A stretch of 6,683 nucleotides of DNA from Acholeplasmataceae bacterium (GCA_012744295.1 JAAYIB010000098.1:1-6683); one strand, 5' to 3'. Shown: positions 1-5,356, counted from the first letter of the stretch. Made by a program: numbers and translations. Notes: generated by a model not told the origin, from the letters alone.

Positions 1-115
1 CATGGAAGTAGATCTTATCACTCCGATCGCCATCGAGCCGGGCCTGCGCTTCGCAATCCGCGAAGGCGTCCGTACTGTCGGCGCCGGCGTTGTTGCTGCC
101 ATCGAAGATAAATAA
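1..115 (+). CDS. tuf: Elongation factor Tu, C-terminal end (partial)
   Basis: Only the last 37 complete codons are present (reading from base 2; base 1 is the last base of the preceding codon), ending in TAA at 113-115. EF-Tu is the GTPase that carries aminoacyl-tRNA to the ribosomal A site. The visible part is the end of beta-barrel domain 3. It is recognised by the family signature GLRFAIREG followed by RTVGAGVV, which in E. coli lies at about residues 371-388. One residue departs from the usual REGG motif: the sequence reads REGV (see findings). The tail AAIEDK replaces the E. coli AKVLG, a normal place for variation. In many Bacillota tuf closes the str operon directly upstream of the S10 operon, as here, and the next element is a terminator. 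The identification is firm even though the domains that bind GTP lie outside the window. Confidence 0.97.
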   Translation, partial: MEVDLITPIAIEPGLRFAIREGVRTVGAGVVAAIEDK

Positions 116-129
116 TTTTATTAGATCCC

Positions 130-172
130 TATGAGGGGCTAAAGTTTGCCCCTCATATTCTTATGTTTGTTT
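130..172 (+). terminator. Rho-independent terminator after tuf
   Basis: A perfect 10-bp inverted repeat pairs TATGAGGGGC (130-139) with GCCCCTCATA (148-157). The loop is 8 nt, TAAAGTTT, and the repeat is followed by the T-rich stretch TTCTTATGTTTGTTT (158-172). The stem has a G+C-rich loop-proximal half and starts 15 bases after the tuf stop codon. The T-tract is interrupted by a few other bases, so some read-through into rpsJ is possible. The upstream side is not rich in A in the position needed for the opposite strand, so it looks directional. This would separate the str operon from the S10 operon. Confidence 0.88.
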
Positions 173-276
173 GTATGGTCCTGCGATGATGTGAGAGGTT
201 GCTTGCCTGTTGGACAGGGAGATTTTCACGGAGTATGTCCGTTCTCAGAAACTGGGCGAATTAGGAGGAAATTTAA
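173..276 (+). promoter_or_regulatory. rpsJ leader region (untranslated)
   Basis: This is the 104 bases between the tuf terminator and the rpsJ start. No convincing ORF is present. It ends in a strong ribosome binding site, TAGGAGG, at 262-268. Visible short complementary segments are CCTGT/ACAGG (206-210 with 214-218, 3-nt loop), ACGGA/TCCGT (228-232 with 238-242, 5-nt loop) and GGACA/TGTCC (212-216 with 236-240). The third shares bases with both of the others, so the folds are mutually exclusive. If the upstream terminator works well, the S10 operon promoter must be in or near this stretch. In E. coli the S10 leader is the target of L4 autoregulation; I see no recognisable copy of that structure here. 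Confidence 0.5.
211..239 (+). promoter_or_regulatory. Weak candidate sigma-A promoter for the S10 operon
   Basis: A -35-like TGGACA (211-216, five of six matches to TTGACA) is followed after 17 bases by TATGTC (234-239, three of six matches to TATAAT). Spacing is ideal but the -10 is poor and there is no TGn extension. An alternative -10-like GATGAT at 185-190 is preceded by TGC but has no good -35. This is the best guess by eye for the promoter expected downstream of the tuf terminator. Confidence 0.2.
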
Positions 277-588
277 ATGGAAAAGAGTCAAAAAATCAGA
301 ATACGCTTGAAAGCGTATGACCATAAGGCACTTGATCAAAGCGCCGCAAAAATAGTTGATACGGCGAAACGCACCGGTGCGCAGGTTTCCGGTCCCGTCC
401 CGCTTCCTACTGAAAAAAATATTTATACGATTCTACGTTCTCCCCATGTCAACAAGGATTCACGTGAGCAGTTTGAAATGCGTACACATAAAAGACTTGT
501 AGATATACTGGAGCCAACAGCAAAGACAGTCGACGCGCTGATGCGTCTTGATTTGCCCGCTGGTGTAGATATCGAGATAAAACTGTAA
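277..588 (+). CDS. rpsJ: 30S ribosomal protein S10 (NusE)
   Basis: The protein is 103 residues, the same length as E. coli S10. It binds 16S rRNA in the 30S head and, as NusE, also partners NusB in transcription antitermination and NusG in coupling. Family hallmarks are KIRIRLKAYDH near the N-terminus, SGPVPLPTEK at about 38-47, the extended loop TILRSPHVNKDSREQFE at about 51-67, and the C-terminal ALMRLDLPAGVDIEIKL. The loop region around residues 53-60, where tigecycline-resistance changes occur in other species, reads as an ordinary wild type. The ATG follows TAGGAGG by 8 bases. It is the first gene of the S10 operon, after a terminator and leader. It lies 15 bases upstream of rplC. Confidence 0.98.
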   Translation: MEKSQKIRIRLKAYDHKALDQSAAKIVDTAKRTGAQVSGPVPLPTEKNIYTILRSPHVNKDSREQFEMRTHKRLVDILEPTAKTVDALMRLDLPAGVDIEIKL

Positions 589-603
589 GAAGGAGGTGCG
601 ATA

Positions 604-1245
604 ATGGCTAAAGGAATCTTAGGCAAGAAAATAGGCATGACTCAAATTTTTGAAGCTGACGGCAGGATGATTCCGGTAACTGTAGTAGAAGCCGGTCCTT
701 GCCTGGTAATTCAAAATAAAACCGAAGAGACAGACGGATATAATGCTGTTCAACTCGGATTCGGCGAATTGAAGGATAAACATACGAGCAATCCTATGAA
801 AGGCCACTTCGCCAAGGCCGGCGTTACTCCGGTCAAATTTATCAAAGAACTGCGTTTATCTGATCCTTCTGAATATACAGTCGGACAAAAAATCTGCGCC
901 GACGTCTTCACCGCAGGTGAGTTGATCGATGCAACCGGAATTTCCCGCGGTAAAGGTTTTGCAGGTACAATTAAGCGCCATAACTTCGCTCGCGGACCAA
1001 TGAAGCACGGCTCGAAGTCACACCGTGAACCGGGTTCGATGGGACCGATGCATTCCGGCCCCGGCGGCAGAGTAATAAAGGGCAAAAAACTGCCTGGCCG
1101 CATGGGTAATGAACAAGTAACCGTTCAGCGTTTAACCGTTGCAAGGGTTGACACAGACCGCAATCTTATCCTGGTGAAAGGCTCTATTCCCGGAGCTGCC
1201 GGTTCTTTCGTAGTTTTGAAAGAAACCGTTAAACCGGTAAAATAA
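604..1245 (+). CDS. rplC: 50S ribosomal protein L3
   Basis: The protein is 213 residues (E. coli 209). L3 is an early 50S assembly protein that binds the 3' part of 23S rRNA; its long loop reaches the peptidyl transferase centre. Diagnostic segments are GILGKKIGMTQIF at 4-16, RGKGFAGTIKRHNF at 115-128, SHREPGSMG at 139-147 and GRMGNEQVTVQ at 165-175. The loop at 145-158 has one more residue than E. coli and lacks the glutamine (E. coli Q150) methylated by PrmB, reading PMHSGPGG in that place (see findings). The ATG is preceded by AAGGAGGTG at a good distance. It follows rpsJ by 15 bases and precedes rplD by 26. Confidence 0.98.
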   Translation: MAKGILGKKIGMTQIFEADGRMIPVTVVEAGPCLVIQNKTEETDGYNAVQLGFGELKDKHTSNPMKGHFAKAGVTPVKFIKELRLSDPSEYTVGQKICADVFTAGELIDATGISRGKGFAGTIKRHNFARGPMKHGSKSHREPGSMGPMHSGPGGRVIKGKKLPGRMGNEQVTVQRLTVARVDTDRNLILVKGSIPGAAGSFVVLKETVKPVK

Positions 1246-1271
1246 GTAGCGAAAGAAAGGAGGATGCTTAA

Positions 1272-1901
1272 ATGCCGAAGTTATCAGTATATAACGTTGC
1301 CGGAGAAAAGACCGGCGAAGAAATAGAATTAATGGACTACGTATTTGGTGTAGAAATGAATGAGGCTGTAGTACACCAGGCGGTTGTAATGCAGCAAGCC
1401 AATGAAAGACTTGGCACTCATGCCACCAAGACTCGCGGCATGGTGCGCGGCGGTGGCCGCAAGCCATGGAAACAAAAAGGAACGGGCCGTGCGCGTTCCG
1501 GCTCCATCCGCTCTCCGTTGTGGGTAGGCGGCGGCACCACGTTTGGACCGCAGCCCCGCAGCCATGCGAAAAGCATGCCCCGCAAAGCCCGCAGACTGGC
1601 TATTCGTTGTGCCTTGTCCGCCAAGGTTGCGGCGGGAGAATTGGTTGTCGTGGAGGGTTTGACCTTCGAGGCGCCAAAAACAAAGAATGTTATCCAACTG
1701 CTCGATGTTTTTGCAGCGGCTGATAAAAAAGCCCTGATTATAACGGAGGGCGCCGATGAAAATGTTGAAAAGTCTTCCCGCAATCTGCCGAAGGTGAAAG
1801 CACTTTCCAATGGCTGCCTGAATGTCTTTGACCTTCTTCATCACGAAAAGGTATTTCTTGCTAAGGATGCAATAGCAAAAATTGAGGAGGTGCTCGCATA
1901 A
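1272..1901 (+). CDS. rplD: 50S ribosomal protein L4
   Basis: The protein is 209 residues, a usual length. L4 binds domain I of 23S rRNA. Its long basic loop lines the nascent-peptide exit tunnel, and in E. coli it represses the S10 operon. The loop signature KPWKQKGTGRARSGS starts at residue 64, followed by SPLWVGGGTTFGPQPR at about 81-96. The KQKGTGR core, where macrolide-resistance mutations arise elsewhere, is unmodified. The C-terminal half (about 97-209) has the less conserved alpha/beta fold, with KARRLAIRCALSAK recognisable at about 105-118. Ribosome binding site AAAGGAGG sits upstream of the ATG. The stop codon TAA overlaps the rplW start by one base (TAATG), which favours coupled translation. 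Confidence 0.97.
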   Translation: MPKLSVYNVAGEKTGEEIELMDYVFGVEMNEAVVHQAVVMQQANERLGTHATKTRGMVRGGGRKPWKQKGTGRARSGSIRSPLWVGGGTTFGPQPRSHAKSMPRKARRLAIRCALSAKVAAGELVVVEGLTFEAPKTKNVIQLLDVFAAADKKALIITEGADENVEKSSRNLPKVKALSNGCLNVFDLLHHEKVFLAKDAIAKIEEVLA

Positions 1902-2191
1902 TGGCCGCTAACCCCCGCGATATACTGCTTCGACCGATCATTACGGAAAAAACTTCCGCTATGATGCAAGACAATAAATATACCTTCCAGGTTCCGCTCG
2001 CTGCCAACAAGGTGGAAATCCGCCAGGCAGTAGAAGCGATTTTCAAGGTAAAAGTATTAAACGTAAATACTATCCGCGTTTTTGGCAAAACCAAAAGAAT
2101 GGGCAAAAACATAGGCAAGCGTTCTGATTATAAGAAGGCAATCGTCAAGCTTGCAGAAGGCCAGACGATTCCTATTTTCGAAGGAATGTAA
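1901..2191 (+). CDS. rplW: 50S ribosomal protein L23
   Basis: The protein is 96 residues, within the usual range. L23 sits at the exit of the peptide tunnel and is the docking site for trigger factor and SRP. Recognisable are DILLRPIITEKT at 7-18, with E16 matching the E. coli glutamate (E18) used for trigger factor contact. Also visible are YTFQVPLAANKVEIRQAVE at 27-45 and the VKVLNVNTIR strand at about 50-59, followed by the basic loop GKTKRMGKNIGKR that reaches into 23S rRNA. The start overlaps the rplD stop (TAATG) and has GAGGAGGTG ten bases upstream, inside the rplD coding sequence. rplB follows after 24 bases. Confidence 0.97.
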   Translation: MAANPRDILLRPIITEKTSAMMQDNKYTFQVPLAANKVEIRQAVEAIFKVKVLNVNTIRVFGKTKRMGKNIGKRSDYKKAIVKLAEGQTIPIFEGM

Positions 2192-2215
2192 TTTTCGTAC
2201 TAAGGAGGTAAAAAA

Positions 2216-3046
2216 ATGGCTATTAAAAGCTTTAAACCGTATTCTCCTTCGAGACGCTTCATAACAGTGTCATCCTTCGAAGAGATTACAGCAAGCAAGC
2301 CGCATCGTCCGCTTGTAGAGAAACTACAAAAACATGCCGGCCGTAACAATACAGGAAAAATGACCGTTCGCCACCAGGGCGGCGGCCACAAAAGACAATA
2401 CCGCATCATTGATTTCAAGAGAACCAAGGATGCAGTTCCGGCAAAAGTTGCAACCATTGAATATGATCCCAACCGTAACGCCAGAATCGCGCTTCTCAAC
2501 TATGCTGATGGTGAGAAACGCTATATACTGGCCCCTCTTGACCTTAAGGTAGGCGATACCGTGGTCAGCGGGCCGGAAGCGGACATCATGACCGGCAATT
2601 GCCTGCCGCTCAAGAACATCCCGCTCGGAACCATGGTGCACAATATCGAGCTGAAAATCGGCAAAGGCGGACAACTGGTGCGCGCTGCCGGTACCTCGGC
2701 GCAGTTAATGGCGAAGGAAGGCGACTATGCATTGCTTCGTATGCCTTCAAGCGAAATCCGCAAGGTTCACATCAACTGCCGTGCAACTATCGGACAAGTT
2801 GGTAACATTGACGCCGAAAACATAGTAGTGGGCAAGGCGGGGCGTTCCCGCTGGCTCGGCATACGCCCCGCCAACCGCGGCGTTGTAATGAATCCTAACG
2901 ACCATCCGCATGGCGGCGGTGAAGGCCATTCTCCTGTCGGTCGTAAGCGTCCTGTTACTCCTTGGGGTAAATGTGCGTTTGGTACACGTACCCGCAAGGT
3001 TAAGAAGGCATCTTCCAGATTAATAATCAAACGCAGATCGAAATAA
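2216..3046 (+). CDS. rplB: 50S ribosomal protein L2
   Basis: The protein is 276 residues (E. coli 273, Bacillus 277). L2 is a universally conserved 23S rRNA-binding protein needed for subunit association and peptidyl transferase activity. Signatures are KPYSPSRRF near the N-terminus, RHQGGGHKRQYRIIDFKR at 52-69 and PNDHPHGGGEG at 227-237. His230 there corresponds to the functionally important E. coli H229. The end GRKRPVTPWGK and the basic tail KKASSRLIIKRRSK are typical. Just after PWGK the sequence reads CAFG, where proline-threonine or proline-alanine is commoner; this looks like tolerated drift. The start has TAAGGAGGT upstream. rplB lies between rplW and rpsS, in canonical order. Confidence 0.98.
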   Translation: MAIKSFKPYSPSRRFITVSSFEEITASKPHRPLVEKLQKHAGRNNTGKMTVRHQGGGHKRQYRIIDFKRTKDAVPAKVATIEYDPNRNARIALLNYADGEKRYILAPLDLKVGDTVVSGPEADIMTGNCLPLKNIPLGTMVHNIELKIGKGGQLVRAAGTSAQLMAKEGDYALLRMPSSEIRKVHINCRATIGQVGNIDAENIVVGKAGRSRWLGIRPANRGVVMNPNDHPHGGGEGHSPVGRKRPVTPWGKCAFGTRTRKVKKASSRLIIKRRSK

Positions 3047-3072
3047 CAGGGTAAAGAAAGGAGGCCAACATA

Positions 3073-3348
3073 GTGTCCAGATCAGTTAAAAAGGGACCTT
3101 ATGTCCACCCAAGTCTTCAGAAAAAAATTGAAGCGCTCAATGCCGCTAATGATAAAAAAGTTGTAAAAACGTGGTCGCGCAGCTCTACAATTCTTCCGGA
3201 CTTTTTGGGCCACACGATCGCCGTTCACGACGGTCGCAAACACGTGCCCGTATTTGTTACGGAAGACATGGTAGGCCACAAGCTGGGAGAATTTGCTCCT
3301 ACGCGTACTTACAAAGGCCATGCCGATAAAAAGACTTCGTTGAAATAA
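3073..3348 (+). CDS. rpsS: 30S ribosomal protein S19
   Basis: The protein is 91 residues (family 91-93). S19 binds 16S rRNA with S13 in the 30S head, close to the A-site tRNA and inter-subunit bridge B1a. The whole sequence is typical: SRSVKKGPYV at the N-terminus, TWSRSSTILPDFLGHTIAVH at about 33-52, then DGRKHVPVFV and the C-terminal GHKLGEFAPTRTYKGH. The start codon is GTG. It is chosen because it lies just downstream of AAAGGAGG and gives the invariant M-S-R-S start. The gap from rplB is 26 bases. Confidence 0.97.
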   Translation: MSRSVKKGPYVHPSLQKKIEALNAANDKKVVKTWSRSSTILPDFLGHTIAVHDGRKHVPVFVTEDMVGHKLGEFAPTRTYKGHADKKTSLK

Positions 3349-3352
3349 GGGG

Positions 3353-3360
3353 AAAGGGGG
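3353..3360 (+). promoter_or_regulatory. Atypical rplV ribosome binding site
   Basis: AAAGGGGG replaces the AAAGGAGG seen before most genes of this cluster. One G-U wobble would substitute for an A-U pair with the anti-Shine-Dalgarno sequence. Spacing to the ATG is 10 bases. No better site lies nearby, so this is the functional site by position. Confidence 0.7.
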
Positions 3361-3370
3361 CAGATAATCG

Positions 3371-3703
3371 ATGGAAGCAAAAGCTATTGCAAAATATATT
3401 CGCATCGCGCCGCGCAAATTGCGTATCGTCATTGATCTTATCCGCGGCAAGTCCGTGGGTGAAGCATTCGCGATCCTCAAACATACCCCTAAGGTTGGTT
3501 CTGAGGTAATCGAGAAGGTGCTCCATTCAGCTGTTGCGAATGCCGAGCATAACTATGACATGAATGTCGACAGCCTTATCGTGTCCAGCGCATATGTGGA
3601 TCAAGGCCCGACGATGAAGAGAATCCATCCGCGTTCGCGTGGACAGGCATTCAAAATTTTAAAGCGTTCCAGCCACGTCACCGTTGCGGTGTCCGAAAAA
3701 TAA
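3371..3703 (+). CDS. rplV: 50S ribosomal protein L22
   Basis: The protein is 110 residues and aligns without gaps to E. coli L22. L22 contacts all six 23S rRNA domains, and its beta-hairpin narrows the nascent-peptide exit tunnel. Visible are YIRIAPRKLRIVIDLIRGK at 9-27, SAVANAEHN at 53-61 and the hairpin GPTMKRIHPRSRGQAFKIL at 79-97. The MKR triplet at 82-84, which is deleted in some macrolide-resistant strains, is intact. The tip differs from consensus: residue 92, arginine in E. coli and Bacillus, is Gln (see findings). The ribosome binding site is AAAGGGGGC (3353-3361), weaker than its neighbours because a G replaces the central A; it lies 10 bases before the ATG. Confidence 0.97.
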   Translation: MEAKAIAKYIRIAPRKLRIVIDLIRGKSVGEAFAILKHTPKVGSEVIEKVLHSAVANAEHNYDMNVDSLIVSSAYVDQGPTMKRIHPRSRGQAFKILKRSSHVTVAVSEK

Positions 3704-3730
3704 GATTCCAAAAGAAGGAGGGAAACGATA

Positions 3731-4402
3731 GTGGGTCAAAAAGTACATCCGCATGGTCTTCGGGTCGGCGTAATCAAAACTTGGGATTCCAAATGGTTCG
3801 CAGACAAAGACTATGAGAAATTTTTATTGGAAGATATCAAGATTCGTGAGTTTATCAAAGAAAAATTGTTCTTGTCCGGAATTTCCCGCGTAGAAATCGA
3901 ACGTGCTTCAAACAGGACTCGCATTTCTATTCACACAGCCAAACCCGGTATGGTAATTGGCCGTCAGGGCAGCAACATCGAATTGTTGAAAAATGACCTG
4001 AAAAAAATGACCGAGAGTGTCATCGATATCAATATCATTGAGGTGAAAACCCCTGATATGGACGCAACCCTGGTTGCTGAAAATATCGCTTCACAACTCG
4101 AACGCCGTATCGCCTTCCGCAGAGCAATGAAGCAAAGCGTTGGCCGTACGATGCGTATGGGAGCAAAGGGAATCAAGGTTCAGGTTGGCGGCCGTCTTGG
4201 CGGAGCAGAAATAGCACGCAGCGAGAGCTACCGCGAAGGAAGCATTCCGCTTCACACTCTGCGCGCCGACATTGATTACGGTACAGCTGAAGCTCATACT
4301 ACCTACGGCCGTATCGGTGTAAAGGTATGGATCTACAAAGGTGAGATTCTTCCTGAAACCAAAGTCGCAGTAGTTGCTCCTCAAGAAGGAGGCGTAAACT
4401 AA
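3731..4402 (+). CDS. rpsC: 30S ribosomal protein S3
   Basis: The protein is 223 residues (E. coli 233). S3 sits at the mRNA entry channel in the 30S head. The N-terminal type-II KH domain is shown by MGQKVHPHGLR at the start and the VIGRQG loop at 75-80 (GxxG = 77-80). The C-terminal domain carries ERRIAFRRAMKQSV. R130, R131 and K134 there match the E. coli residues (R131, R132, K135) implicated in ribosomal mRNA unwinding. GGRLGGAEIARSE follows. The start is GTG, eight bases after AAGGAGGG, giving the conserved M-G-Q-K-V-H-P start. The stop overlaps the rplP start (TAATG). The final codons contain a segment complementary to the rplP ribosome binding site. Confidence 0.98.
   Translation: MGQKVHPHGLRVGVIKTWDSKWFADKDYEKFLLEDIKIREFIKEKLFLSGISRVEIERASNRTRISIHTAKPGMVIGRQGSNIELLKNDLKKMTESVIDINIIEVKTPDMDATLVAENIASQLERRIAFRRAMKQSVGRTMRMGAKGIKVQVGGRLGGAEIARSESYREGSIPLHTLRADIDYGTAEAHTTYGRIGVKVWIYKGEILPETKVAVVAPQEGGVN
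4377..4391 (+). promoter_or_regulatory. Hairpin sequestering the rplP ribosome binding site
   Basis: CTCCT (4377-4381) is perfectly complementary to AGGAG (4387-4391) with the 5-nt loop CAAGA. AGGAG is the core of the only rplP ribosome binding site, AAGGAGG at 4386-4392, and both arms lie in the last codons of rpsC. A ribosome finishing rpsC would open the hairpin and then terminate on the base shared with the rplP start. This is the expected layout for translational coupling. The stem is short, and a shifted register CCTC/GAGG is also possible, so strength is uncertain. Confidence 0.5.
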
Positions 4403-4860
4403 TGTTACTACCGAAGAGAGTAAAGCATCGCAAACAACACAGAGGCCGCATGACCGGTCGTGCCATGCGCGGCAACTTGATCACCCACGGCGAATACGGC
4501 CTGGTTGCATTAGAACCGGCTTGGATAACAAACCGTCAGATTGAAGCGGCACGTATCGCTATGACTCGTTACATTAAACGTGGCGGTCAGGTTTGGATTC
4601 AAATTTTCCCGGACAAGCCGATTACGGCAAAGCCGGCTGAAACCCGCATGGGTAGCGGCAAGGGGTCTCCTGAGTATTGGGTAGCTGTTGTAAAGCCGGG
4701 CCGCGTTTTATTCGAAATGAACGGCGTTACCGAAGAAATTGCAAAAGAAGCCATGCGTCTTGCCAGCCACAAACTTCCTATCAAGACAAAGTTTGTGACC
4801 AAAGCTCAATTGGAAGCCGAAATCGCTGCACAACAAAATGGAGTGGGTGGTGAAGCTTAA
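4402..4860 (+). CDS. rplP: 50S ribosomal protein L16
   Basis: The protein is 152 residues, longer than E. coli (136) and Bacillus (144). L16 organises the A-tRNA and elongation-factor binding region of the 50S, near helices 38, 42 and 89. Family motifs are MLLPKRVKHR, ITNRQIEAARIAMTRY at 42-57, the GGQVWIQIFPDKPIT segment at 61-75, RMGSGKG at 82-88 and ASHKLPIKTKFV near 124. R82 matches the arginine that is hydroxylated in E. coli L16 (R81). The additional C-terminal tail, about QLEAEIAAQQNGVGGEA, is predicted to begin as a short helix. Its start overlaps the rpsC stop and its stop overlaps the rpmC start. The ribosome binding site lies in rpsC and can be masked by a hairpin. Confidence 0.97.
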   Translation: MLLPKRVKHRKQHRGRMTGRAMRGNLITHGEYGLVALEPAWITNRQIEAARIAMTRYIKRGGQVWIQIFPDKPITAKPAETRMGSGKGSPEYWVAVVKPGRVLFEMNGVTEEIAKEAMRLASHKLPIKTKFVTKAQLEAEIAAQQNGVGGEA

Positions 4861-5054
4861 TGAAAACAAAAGAAATTATTGAAATGACTTCAGCTGAATT
4901 GGAAACAAAAATCGCCGGCTTGAAAGACGAACTCTTCAATCTGCGTTTTCAAATGGCAACTGGACAACTCGAAAATCCTATGAAGATCAGAGAAGTTAAG
5001 AAATCCATTGCCCGCATTAAGACTATTCAGCGTCAACGCGAATTAAAAGCTTAA
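4860..5054 (+). CDS. rpmC: 50S ribosomal protein L29
   Basis: The protein is 64 residues, a normal size. L29 is a two-helix antiparallel protein near the peptide-tunnel exit, beside L23. The recognisable core is LKDELFNLRFQMATGQLENP (about 21-40), then IREVKKSIARIKT. Heptad-like spacing of leucine and isoleucine fits the two helices. The ATG overlaps the rplP stop (TAATG at 4858-4862). There is no good ribosome binding site: the upstream bases read GGAGTGGGTGGTGAAGC, offering only weak GGTGG-type pairing. Expression probably relies on ribosomes terminating rplP. It is followed 36 bases later by rpsQ. Confidence 0.96.
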   Translation: MKTKEIIEMTSAELETKIAGLKDELFNLRFQMATGQLENPMKIREVKKSIARIKTIQRQRELKA

Positions 5055-5074
5055 GTGTGTTTTGAGTCTAAAAG

Positions 5075-5081
5075 AAGGAGG
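5075..5081 (+). promoter_or_regulatory. Ribosome binding site that sets the rpsQ start
   Basis: AAGGAGG lies 9 bases upstream of the GTG at 5091. A more upstream in-frame GTG at 5055 abuts the rpmC stop but has no comparable site and would add 12 residues (MCFESKRRRNRL) that S17 proteins lack. The site therefore supports the shorter start. Confidence 0.9.
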
Positions 5082-5090
5082 AATCGTCTC

Positions 5091-5351
5091 GTGACCGAAG
5101 AAAGAAATTTACGTGCAACTCGCACAGGAAAAGTGGTTAGCGACAAAATGAACAAGACGGTAGTAGTTGCCATTGAACGTTTTGTACAGCATCCCCTTTA
5201 TCAAAAAGGTGTAAAACATACGGTAAAATTCAAAGCTCATGATGAAAACAACGAAGCTCACATCGGAGACACAGTGCAAATCGTACAAACGCGCCCCTTG
5301 TCTAAGGATAAATGCTGGCGTGTCGTTCAAATCTTAGAGCGTGCAAAATAA
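5091..5351 (+). CDS. rpsQ: 30S ribosomal protein S17
   Basis: The protein is 86 residues from the GTG at 5091, matching the family (84-89). S17 is a primary 16S rRNA-binding protein of the 30S body with an OB fold, important for early assembly. The motifs are RTGKVVSDKMNKTVVVAIER at about 11-30, HPLYQKGVKHT at about 34-44, KFKAHDENNEAHIGD at about 46-60, and TRPLSKDKCWRVVQILERAK at the end. An in-frame GTG at 5055 would give 98 residues, but the ribosome binding site at 5075-5081 and family length favour 5091. This is the last gene of the S10 operon in E. coli; here the next gene follows after 46 bases that hold a hairpin. Confidence 0.97.
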   Translation: MTEERNLRATRTGKVVSDKMNKTVVVAIERFVQHPLYQKGVKHTVKFKAHDENNEAHIGDTVQIVQTRPLSKDKCWRVVQILERAK

Positions 5352-5356
5352 TTATA

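Noticed and set aside
750..1103. 117-codon minus-strand frame opposite rplC
   Set aside because: Shadow of rplC; low-complexity proline/serine-rich translation with no family resemblance.
1461..1496. Possible macrolide-resistance change in the L4 KPW-KGTGR loop
   Set aside because: The KQKGTGRAR core is intact with no substitution or insertion at the known positions.
1329..1844. 171-codon open frame on the minus strand opposite rplD
   Set aside because: It lies entirely opposite a certain gene, has no ribosome binding site evidence or recognisable protein features, and long antisense frames are expected against this codon usage.
2599..2805. Plus-strand alternative frame inside rplB
   Set aside because: Fully nested in a conserved ribosomal protein gene and without its own ribosome binding site or recognisable product.
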